Origin: Anas platyrhynchos
Taxonomy: Eukaryota; Chordata; Aves; Anseriformes; Anatidae
Direction of reading: 5' to 3'
DNA: 64,000 nucleotides
NCBI RefSeq assembly: GCF_047663525.1
Contig: NC_092588.1
Span: 142,374,001-142,438,000, forward strand
The translations under genes were made by a program, and so were the position numbers. The first letter of the stretch is position 1. Every line of letters begins with the position of its first letter. This document shows positions 35,701-47,700 of this stretch, in pieces. The notes beneath the pieces are model-generated. The model made no database searches, was not told where the DNA came from, and was given only the letters and a program-made list of their open reading frames with translations.

Positions 35701-38700
35701 AGGTGTCAGAACACTGTGTTATGTCAGCAGACTGCAAGATGTTCTTTCATTTTGTGATTAATCACTAGATTTTAATAGACCAGGCAATGCAAGATTTTAA
35801 ATTTCATTCAGCTGAGCTGAAATAATTATCTTCTGCTTTCTCTGAGTTCTTTTTCTCAGTTCTTTTTCCGCTCTGATGGAAAATAGTATGATTTGCTGTG
35901 TTACCTGTACACCAGAAGTAAGGTATCTATATGTCAAAAGTAATCTTATTTTATTTTTATTTTATTTTTTTCCCTCATTCATGTGGGTTGGTTACAGCTA
36001 TAAGGCAGGGCTGACTGGGATAGACATTTCTGGGATCCTGCATGCAACTCTTGATGAAAACAGGTAGAAAAAGATAAATACTAGAATGAGGCAGTTGCAA
36101 TAGGGTACTAGGGTAGATGGTCTTTTTTTCTGAGCTAGGATGGCTTTTTTTTTTATTATTCATTTTGCCAGCCTGGATCCCTAGATAATTGGTTTTATGT
36201 TCTTCCCTTACCTTTTTTTGGTCTAGTTTAAAAAAATAATGTAGGTGTGAACTAGGGAGGGTTGAATCATCAGTGTTAGATCTTCCCAAAGGCTGAATTT
36301 CATTAAGTGTTAGGTAGTTAGTGTTTACAGCCCTAAAGTGATTGCAGTATAATTCCAGTTAATTCCTTGGGCTTTTGAGGAACCTCTGAAGTCTTAAGAT
36401 AATCAGATAAGGTAAAGGATAAGATCCACGAGTTATGTTTTCAAATGTTGAATACAGGTTTTCTTTGTCTGCTGACTTCTCCAGCTTGCTGGTTAGTAGA
36501 GTTAGCAAGGTCTGGGGAGTTTGTGACGCTGCATCTTACAGGTAGAGCAGCACAGAGGTAAGGAAAACTTCAAACTCCTCTACAAAACTACTTTTCTGTG
36601 CCCTTTTCCAGATTTCTCTCTGCTTGGAATGAAGCATCCTTAATGCTGTGCTATTTATTGCAGTCTGGATTTAGAGGGATTAGAGTTAGTAACTCAGGAG
36701 TTTCACAGTACTAATAACGCAGCAAGGCAGAAATAGGCCTAATAAGGATGGAAATATCCCACGGTGCTCACTGTACTAACATGATCTTACTTCTCTCTCG
36801 TCTTGCTAATTTCAGGTTTGAAAGATGGGGTTCAGACCATGGAAAAGCTGCAAGAGCTGTTTTCAGTGAAATACTGTTTGGTTTTCACAGAGATTTCTGC
36901 TGGTGTACCGCAACACAAAATGTATTTAATTAAATAACAGTTCTTGTTTTTTTATTTTAGGGAGGTGCAAGCAAGCCAACGCTCTGTGGCCATAATTGCA
37001 GAGATGATCCACACAGCTAGCCTAGTACATGATGATGTTATCGATGATGCAAATTCTCGTCGAGGCAAAATGACAGTCAACCAAATCTGGGGAGAGAGGA
37101 AGGTGAGTTTTTCGTCATGTGCAAGGCTTGCCATTGAGTTCTGGAAAAGCAGAAATACCTAGGGAGGGTTTGTCATGTTACTCTGCTGGGGCACAGTTTT
37201 ACTATGCTTAGGCATAGTCTTGGGATATTCCAGAATTTTGAAGCAGTGCTTGTGGACTGTAGGTAAAACAAATGGATGTCTTCTTACTGAACTTTGGAAG
37301 CATTCAAGAAGGTATAATTGCAGTGTGATTCTTAATGCTCTCAGCTTCCCCATGTGGTGCTGCTGGAATGCTTTGTTCTTGTACCTCATCCAGAACGCAG
37401 TAGGTTAGCCTGTTTCAGTAATAAATGCAAAAAGGTTTTAATTCAGCATGAGGATTTTTTGAGAGAGGCATTTCTTTATGGAGAGTCTTAATGAGCAAAT
37501 GCAAGGAAACAAGTAAATTGCTGGTACGTCAGAACTTACCGAGGCAATTTAGAGGTGATGTGACAGAACAATCAAATGGAGAGGCAGTGTTTTAAAGTTC
37601 ACAGGCAAACAGATTCCAATATTGCATAGAGGGAGGATGCTGCTCATATGGAAAAGTCTAAACAGCACTATAAGATAGGGATTCAGAAATGGTGCCTATT
37701 TTAATATTCAACCATCTTCTGTTTTCTCTCTATTACAGTGAGGAATTTATACTTTATATAGGAAAATGATGTGATGTGAGTAGACCTGCCAAATAAAGGA
37801 AATGGTATTGTCTTTACTAACACTTACAGGAAAAGACTTAAAAGGTATATTTTTCTGTTTTGTTCGTAGGCTGTTCTAGCTGGTGATTTCATCCTGTCAG
37901 CTGCTTCCCTAGCTTTAGCACGAATTGGAAACACTACTATCATCTCTGTTCTAACTCAGGTGATTGAAGATCTGGTGCGTGGTAAGGTCTTTTTCTATTT
38001 TTATCCTAAGACTTGTTTGCCGAAGCAGTAAACCCACAAATAAAAACTCCTATCTGTGCACATTTTTAGGTGAATTCCTCCAGCTGGGTTCCAAGGAAAA
38101 TGAGAACGAGAGATTTGCTCACTACCTCGAGAAGACTTTTAAGAAGACTGCGAGTCTTATAGCAAACAGTTGTAAAGCAGTATGTACGTCTGTCTCTTCT
38201 AACGTTAACATACCATACTGTAAGCTTCACAGCTAAACTCCTAATTATTTCTGCTTCCTCTGGAGGCCCTCCAAAGTAAACCCTTTAATTGGTGTTCTGC
38301 CAGAATGGGTTTGAGATTGTGAATTTTATCTCAATTCAGCTGTGTAGCCTCCAATATTGGTTTTCATTTTTTCCTGTTTTATATTTATAAAGAGATTTAT
38401 TGTTCTCCTCACTTGCATCAGAACAAGGTTCACAACAGTAACCTCAAATTTATGAAATTCTGCAAGTTTGAGACAGTGTTTTTTAATGTCAGTTGAGAAT
38501 TCTCAAGCCTGTAATTTGATTTTAAGACATCTTTGACGTCTGGTCCCACTCACTGGTGTAGAATGAGACCTTAAATGATAACAGTAGGAGGAAACAACTG
38601 CTTGCATATACTCTGCTTTACATTCTCAAACAACAGAAGTATGTGCTTCTTGGTTTGTCTGATGTTATTTTTTTTTGTTGTTTATTTTTTTTTTAACATC

Positions 38701-41700
38701 TTGCTATATCAAACCCTACCTGTCATTAAGTTCTGTTAATTCCTTACAGAAAGATCTCATTCTAGACAATGTCCTTATTAAAAAAAACTTCAGTCAGTGC
38801 AGAAAATAGAGAAGGTAGACAACAGGCTTATCCAAAAAATTGTAACATTTACTTTTTCTTTTCCTTTTCCTGAAGGAGGTACAGATGGTGTATGCCATAG
38901 CAAGAGGGATTTCTAAGGGAATTAGATTAAAAACATATGCTAGTGCTCATCTTCATCCTTTGTTCTCAGAAAACTGGTAGTTTTATACAATAAACAGCAA
39001 GTGTGCATTGCTTTTATTAAGAGGACTCATGCAGAGTGAAAGACAAACTGTTGGGATGCTATCTTATGTATAAAGATGTCTTTATATATCTTTCATTATA
39101 TAAATTCTTCCAGCTGGAGGAGAGAGCTTAAATATTCTGTATTGCACATATTAATGGCAGTATGGCCCAGGCAAGAATTTCCCTTTGCAATTCTTCTTTT
39201 ATATTAGTGGGTAGTTGGAGTAGTAAGGAGTAGTAAGTGATTTTTTTTTCCTTTTCATAACTCACAGAAGAGTTAAGGACTTAAGCGGTTACCTCCACAT
39301 TGTAGCTGTGATGCTCATGAATAGGAAGGATGTGTGTTTGGCTGCTGTTCTTCAAGTAGTTGTTCTGAGTTGTTCCAGTGCTGAATTTCTGGGATTTCGT
39401 ATGAAGTAGAATTTGTGTTAGAAATTAAAGCAAGGGAGAGGCCTGTCCTTAAAGCAAAACCATGCTCACTGCCCAAGTATCAATGATGTGTCTCCTCATG
39501 TATCAGCATATCTCCTTCTGTTTCATGGATTGGGGAACTCTACTGATACTTTTATCAGTGAAAAGTTTGTTTTTGTGGTTTGGATTGTTTGTTTGTTTGT
39601 TTTCCTTTTTCCCTCACTTCGATATTCTTGACTACTTGAGGAGAAGGATGAAATCAGAAGGGAATTCTGTTCTCAGTATTGAAGATGATCGGTAGGATCA
39701 TCAATTCTTGCTTGAAAGGAAAATCAGCTGGAGAATAAAGAGTATTCACATCTGATTCTCAGGCACAAAGCTAAGGAGAGAGATCACTGGTTTACAAAAC
39801 ATCAGTTGTAACCAGGCCGGTGTGCCATTAGGTGCAGTTCAGTTCCTGTTAATGACTGGAGAAGACGTTTTCAGTGCTGAAGTGAGATACAAGTATTCAC
39901 TAAAATAAAAATGTGAAAGTAGATCAGGAGGCATCTTAGAACTCTACGCTGAGAAGGGGGAGTAGAGTATGCCTCATAAAATGTCTGAACAAGGCAATAG
40001 CTTGTCTATCAACACTAGTAGGTATGTTCACTGCATTCGATATTTTCTGTATCTCCAAAGCATGTCTGCGTTTGAATCAAAAGTCCCTTAAGATAGCAAT
40101 TATTTTTCTGTAATGGACAGAACAGTCTCTTGAAGATATTAGTCATCCCAGACCACAGTTTATTTCTAGAATAGTTTTAAATTGGAGAACGTCACCGAAG
40201 TTGCAGTGAAAGTAATACAGTGCAAAAGTAGATGGTGGCAGATGGCCCGGAGGGTCACTGAAGCCTTAGTTACTTATTTATGAAAGGCCTTATTTCAGAG
40301 AACCATTGCAGGTGACGTTGGTTCAAGACTTAAGAAACAATAAAGCTGAAGTGGAATTTCCGTCTGTCATCAGTCAAGCTGGAGATAGCAAAATAAGCTT
40401 AGCAGGTTCTCTTTCTGTCTTTTTTTAATCTTACTGTAATGTGAATTCCTAACCCCGGGAAAGCTATTTAGAATTTGCATAACATACTCTCAGAAGAGGG
40501 ATTAATCATGCTTGTTTTGAGATCTGTGTAAAGTTGCATTAGAGATTCTTGATTTCCCTGATAGGGAGAGAGCACGCAGCCTCTGTGAGCAAGACGAGGC
40601 TGGAGATGGAAGGTCTGCCTTAGGGACTGAAGAAAAAGAATAGCCTGCAGCTCTGGATCTGCCTGTGAGCTTAACAAGTTCATGGTTTCACGTGTGCACA
40701 GAGCTCCACCTGAGAAAAACATAGCAGGGTATGGAACTGCTGTGACGTCTGAAATATTAGAAGCTGGAACAGCACCACCAAAATTGATCTGTGCCCCACC
40801 CTCAAACTAGGCATGCAGACTACAATGAAGGCCAATGACAGATGTAGGCTAGCAGTATCAGTGGCATCAGAGGGTCAGGCAATAGCTTTCCTTGCTTCTT
40901 ACATAATACAGTAGTTCCTCTGGCGCTGTTTCTTCTTCATAAACTGCTTACTGTAGAAAAGATTCCCACAAAAGGATTACAGATATTCAGGCAGGTAACC
41001 TTCACTTCTGTAAAAGTTCAATTCTTCATGAAGTACCTGGCTAACACGTTATGACAATACATGAGTTAAATAAAATAGGAATTACTTGAACAGGTAAAAT
41101 GTATGAAAATGCAAACTCTGCAAGAGAGTCATCTGCTGTGTGGGCAGGCTGCTGCTGGGTAGATATCTTCCTCTCTCAGGGAGGCCTTCATAACCCCCCT
41201 CCCAAGAGTAGCTACAAAAAAGGGTTTGAGGAGGCTGGAGGATAAGGTAGCAGCGAGGGCTAAGCACATACAGGGCGGCATCACTAGCAGCACAGCTCGT
41301 GTGTCAAGGGCTGTGGGTTTTCCTCTATCCAGCTTGTGATACCTCACTGGCAGTGGTGTGCCCAAGGCTGGTTCCCTCATACAAGGCAAACATTTGTTTT
41401 GTTGAGTGAGTTCAGCGAAGGGCCAACCATGATGGTAGGTGGCTGGAGCACACAACGGTCCAAGAGCTGGCTCTAGTCTGGAGTAGAGAAAGCTAAGGGG
41501 GAATCCTCCTGCTGCCTCCAGCTGTGTAATGAGAAGGTGTAGGAGAAGATGGAGGTGCACAGTGAAAGGAGTAGTTACATGAAAGAATTAAATTTACTGT
41601 TAAGAAAAACTTCTCCGTGAGGTTGGTCATACACTGAACCATGTTGCCCATACAGGGTGTGGGGTCTCCATTCTTGGAGGTGTTCAGAACTCAACTGGAC

Positions 41701-44700
41701 ACAGCCCTGAGCAGCCTGTTCTGACTGTGCAGTAAGCTTTGAGCAGATGACTTGACCAAATAACCTTCAGAGGCCCCTTTCAACCCAAACTATCCTGTGA
41801 TCCCACTGGATAGAAGACAGTGCCATCTGGAACCAGTGCTGGATGAGCCACAACTGAGACAGCAGGATCCTGACTGCTTCTGACTGCTTCTGGAGAAGGG
41901 GCATGGAAGAGAGGCTGGAGAGTAGGCAGAGGGGAAGATTTCAGAGCCTCTTCCTTTCCAAGGCCAGCAGCCTTGGAGAGGGAGTTTGAGGGCAAACATC
42001 TCTTGTACTATTTATACAAGCGTATTTCTGCCCCACAGTGGGTTTTTCTATTGGGCCTACAAGTCACTGGTGTGCAAATGCTTTAAACACCAGCTGCTGT
42101 ATTCTCCCATGATAAGAGAGCAGGATGTATCCAGAGCTGATGGAGGATATTTTATGGATGTGAAAAATCAGTAGAGAGGCATGATTAGTTTATAGGCTCC
42201 CATGTAACATAAAAGATCAGAAACAATTATTATTTTATTTATTTTTTTAGTTTTAAAAAGCGTGTTTGAAATAATACTAAGCAGATTGGCTTGCTTTCCT
42301 GAATTTAAAGAACCTTTCTAAAGAATTCGTTCCACTTAGTATTAGGGTTTTCTCATCAGGATTTACTAGAGACATAGCTGGATTCTGGCAAGATTAAATT
42401 TGTAATCAACCAGTCATACCTTGGGAACTATAGGATACTCTCAGAGGGTGAGCTTTATCATTTAAGCACATACAATTTATTTATATTGTTACACTGTTCT
42501 TTATGTGTAAATGCATGCTATTATCCCAGCATGGCTTCAGTTTCCATTCCGTCGCTGCAGAGAGGCAGGCTGACTGGGACGAGCCTGCCTGCATCCCAGT
42601 GAGTGGCCATGTGGGGGCAATAATCCACAAGAGCAATTTCAGAAATCGGTTCCTGAAGGATCTCCTTGGTAGATGAGCCCCAGTCATGTTGCAGTTTTAT
42701 GATGTGGTCGTGGTAAGAGAGTAGCTCACCTGAGGAACAATAGGTGTATAAATCTGCTGGATTTGTTTGATTTTGTTGGTTCTCAGGAATGTTCATAACT
42801 TGAAAAGGAGTTACGATGCTCTTCTCTTGCGAAGATGCAAGAATTCATTTTTACATCGATAAATTTTGTTCTTGTAAAGACATTCTATAACCCATGCTTA
42901 TGTTTTTTAAATGTACGCATACTGTAATTATATAGGTAATGACACTGTCCCCAGAAAGCTGTCTCCCTACAGGGATTGCTCTGCTCTGACCTTTCAGGTT
43001 AAATGAGAAAGCTCTGCTCTGTACATGGCATTTCCCCTCTCCATCTACCAAGTTGTCCTCGCTCTGACCTTTTGCCATCAACCACGATCTTGTCATTTAG
43101 AAACTGTCCTACTGAATTCCGTGTTTTAATTCTTCCCATTAAATGCAGCGATAGGTAAAGGTTTCATTGGAACAGGGTAGGTGCACTCACCCTGCCTTGC
43201 TGATCTTTACTGGTATTACAGAAGCAACCAAAAGTGTGCTGGGCGTTGTGCAGCAGCAGATGCTGTTAGCTCTTTGGGGCAAATACTGCTATTTAAGAGA
43301 CAGGCATCAAAAGGAGGATAGAAGGGCAGGATATTCTATTTGGATAGTCCTTAGTAACTTGTATTTAAACACCTTATATTTGAAGTTCATTGTTATAATG
43401 GCCTTCGGGATTTCATATGAACAGACACACCTAGCATCGTTTCCCTGTCATGCTGCCCTCCTAAAATTGGGAAACACAAGATGTTAATGACTAAGGGATC
43501 CAGACCCCTGGGTTTTAACTGTTACCTATTCAAAAAGGTTATGATAGGAAGTTATGATAGGTGCTTAGTTACAAAATGCACTGATGCCTGAAGTAATCTC
43601 TAATTTTAACACAGATTGCATCATATTAGGGTATATCCTTCAGAATCTAACACTGTTTGTATTTACATCTTTGTATTCACCTTCAAAGCTACTCTTGGGC
43701 TTGCTTTTAGGTTGTTTGCTTTTTTTGCTTTTTGTATTTTTAGTGATCCTACCTTACATACTCTTTTTAAAGATGATTTTTTATGTACTTATTTTTATGT
43801 TGCATGGCTCTCCTAGCATGTATTTTTAGTCTGACATTAAATAAAATGTACCCTCGCTCCTTCCGCTAGTCACAGTAGACTTGGATGGATTTCTGTCCCC
43901 TATTCCTGATTGCTTTATTGAAGGCTGAAATAAAACTGAGTCTTTAAATGTAACCAACCTCCTTTTGCAAAGTGTATAATCAATATGTAAGTGCAAAAGT
44001 GTAAGTGCCCTTACTTTAGGGCAAGATATTAATTCTCTGATCTTACTCAGCATCCTTTATTTTAGCTTTATGGAGTTTATTCAGCAAAATCTTGTCTCTC
44101 AAGTAGTCAATTCCTGTGTCTGTACTCAAAATGTTTAGTTTAGTGATACTTTTGTCTAGCTTGGTGTGCTTTTTTCATTCACTATCTCTTTTTCTTTGCC
44201 ACTAATTATCCCTTGATACTTCTGTCTGAAAACTTATCAGTTGTCTTCCCGAGCAATTCAGCTTTAGACAGTTAACATCACCTTAAACATAATTTTCCTT
44301 ATCTCAATTCCCTTCTGTATTGGGTGCATCACTTCCAATTTTGTGGATCTTCTATGAGGCATGTAATGTCCATTTATCTCTTATCTGACCTCTAATTATC
44401 CCCTCGCTGATTTAGGTACATAATAAATTTAATTTCTCTTGTCTCCGGACTGTATATGACTACTAGCCTGCACATGCAATGCATTTGTATTCCTTCCCTC
44501 CATCCTTGCATTATAATTTCCAGCTGATTAATATTTAATAACGCTAATATCTTTCCAGAGGTGCATATATTTCTCATACTGCGCTGCTGTTCAGCCTTGT
44601 TTTCCAATGAGCCTGGCTATTTGTTGTGTATCCAAGAGATAAGCAAGAATGTGTGCCTGACTCAGCTTTTAATCCTTTCCCAGATTCCTGCTGCCTGTGC

Positions 44701-47700
44701 TTGCAGCATTGCACCTCTGGTCAGAGACTAGAAGGGGATGCTAACTAAAGCTCTCTATTAATTCGTTTTGTTTTTCTTTCCAGGTTTCAATTCTAGGCTG
44801 CCCTGATCCCAAAGTTCATGAGATTGCATACCAGTACGGAAAAAATGTTGGCATAGCTTTTCAGGTAGTGCTTTTATTCAACTAAAAGGAATCTAAACTC
44901 TTCCCCAGTTGCCTTAGAAATCAAAGTGGGTTGTCTTCATTCTTTCTATAAATTTTAACAAGGATTATTCTGTATCTAGTTTTAAGAAACCAAAAAGAAC
45001 CCTGCCTTAAATTAACCTGTATGTTTATCTTCTTCCAGCTAATAGACGACGTGCTGGATTTTACATCATGTGCTGACCGTCTAGGCAAACCAGCGGCAGC
45101 GGATCTCAAGCTTGGATTAGCCACAGGCCCTGTCTTGTTTGCTTGTCGGCAGGTAGGTCAAAAGGGACACGTCTCTCCCAAACCAAAAGCCACATGCTGC
45201 TCCTGACAGCCACACAGAAGTCTAGCTTGAACACATCAAGCCTGCAGCTGGGGCACATGTGAAAAATCAGTGCGTTCAGGATCAGCTGGATGTAGAGTGC
45301 ACACACATGTTTTTTCAGATTGACAAGCACCTTCCTCCACAACCCCTTTTACCATTAGGCCCTTTTATCAAGAGAAGCATTAATCTTTTGCTGCCCCAAA
45401 TGCCAGCCTTTGCAAAAATTCAGAAATTCTACGTGCTTTCTGCAGGTTATTCCTAATTGGCTGCTTTCTCATGTTCTTTCTGGAGACATGTTCTCCCTAG
45501 GCTCTCACTATGTACCCCTTTTGCCAAGGTCTAGGCTTTGTATCCATTTTGGGTCCAAGCCTTAACCAGTTAAAAATATGGAAAGCTTTCCCTTCTTTAC
45601 AGTTGTGCTACCAGAGGTAAATATAACAGTAGTTTGGATAAGAGAAAGGAGTATCATAAATAAGCTTAAAAGATGGTCATGATTTTTAGTGGCTTGAGAA
45701 TGATTTGGAGTAGTGCAAAGTAAACAGAAGTGCTAGCAGCACCAACAGAAGCATTCAAGCTTCTACTAATCCTTAAAATGGAAAGTTTAATGCACCTTGC
45801 TCAAGTTCACCTGAGGAAAGATTTGGGACTTGCAAAGCCATCCTTCTGGCTAAACTTCATGATATGAAAACTGGCACAGCTAGTTCAAGTGAGGGCTCTA
45901 GTCTGTTCTCTCATTGGAATTGCTCAGTGCTTGAGATGGGAAAAGTTCAAAATAATTAAAAACAACATCAAAAATTTTATAACAGTTACATCTCTTTCTT
46001 AACAGAAAGAGCCCGGGGGAGGCTGGAATATATGCATGTTTGTTTCCTCTTCCTTTGGGCACTCACAGGGACATGCATCTCACAAAAGACAAGAAAGTGA
46101 AGATTATCAGCCACTTAAGCATGCAGACTGATGCATGCTGAGAACAGCCTCCTCCAAGTTCTGAGTTCCTCCCCACAGGCTAGTCTGGGGGGGGTTGTGA
46201 ACTTGTTCTTGAATCATTATTTCAGAATTTGTTGATGCACAGCAGGACGTTGTTAGTCATCAACAACTGGAGTTGTCTAAAGGAACAATGAGAGCCAGGT
46301 ACTGAAAGAGGATGCATTTTAAGATACCTGAAGGGAGATAGGAGGACATAGCACAAAGACTGAACAGGGTTTGGCAGAGAAAAGGTGACACTAACTGACT
46401 TGTGAATGTTGAATATTCCATTTTTTTATAATTAGAACTATTATTTTATTCATGTATTTGGGTTGGTTGTTTGTCTCTGACTTGGAACAACCCCCTATTC
46501 GTTTAGTTAGTTTGATAAGATAAATAATAATATGGAAATGCAACAAAACAAAAACATCAATTTTATTTTAAAAATCTTACTTGAACTTCATAAGTCACTT
46601 TTAAATACTTTTAGTCATTTGTATTTGATAGATAAGAAGTGGAAGCTTCCCATTCAATCTTTCATTGAAAGGTAACCTGATCATCTTGCATTAAATGTAA
46701 GACTTCTTAGCTGAACATTTCCTGCCATTTTCAAGGAACTGGAAGAACAGCACTACAGACTTAAATGATATATAAACAAAGTAGAAGTGCTAAAAAAAAA
46801 TCTGGAGCTTCAACAAATGCTTATCTGTGTTGCTACTAAAAGATGTTTCATCTATTTTTATCTGAGAATAAAAGGTCCTGAGCCAAGGACTTGAAGATAG
46901 TCCAAAATGTAATTGTTAGTTATAGTCTGTCTTATGTCTCAGAATTAATATTACTGCTATCCTACATACCCTTTAACTTATCTGGTAATCCCCATATTTT
47001 CTTCCTGACAACCATACTTCAGTTTTTAATGTTGTCTGGATCTTAAGTGATAGCCTTTTCTTCTTGTCCTCTACCCTTCCTCTAAAAGACATCTTTTTTT
47101 GCATTGAAATATTGAGTGGCCTTTAACCAAAATTGTTTAGCTTGACGTAAGGCCTCTTTGCTTTGTATTTTAAGCTCATTCACATTATAAAAAAAAATCC
47201 TGATTGTTTTTTAAGAATTATACTACTGCATGCTAATTCTAAAGTTACTCTTTAACTAGTACAGCTGAAGAATGAGGGTTTATGTTTATTATTAGCATTG
47301 CTATCAAATGCTTACATACTACCCTTTAAATCTGTACAACTGTTAAAAATAGCTTTTCATTACAGGTTTGGGTATTTTTATATTCTTTGGAGCTTAAATG
47401 TAAAACATGAAAGCATGTACCTCGTGTATCATTGTAAATATGAATAATATGAGCATCGCAATTAACTTGTCATTACACGGGAAGAAAGCTAGAATCTAAA
47501 GAAAGCCAGGTATGAGTCACCAGTAAACTTTTAAACCTATCTGCTAAGATGACTACCTCTGACTAATAGAGAAATGTCACAACAAAGAGGAATGTTGCAT
47601 GTTTGTTCGCCAACAAGAAGTTTGTAGATCTGTGGTTTCAGGCCCAAAGGTGTGTGTGCAGGGAAAGCAGATCATTGTTTATGAGCGTACTGCAGTGTAA

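Noticed and set aside
41129-41560. 143-codon minus-strand open frame in PDSS1 intron 7
   Set aside because: Low-complexity Leu/Pro-rich translation adjacent to a CR1 fragment, with no conserved motif or splice partner.
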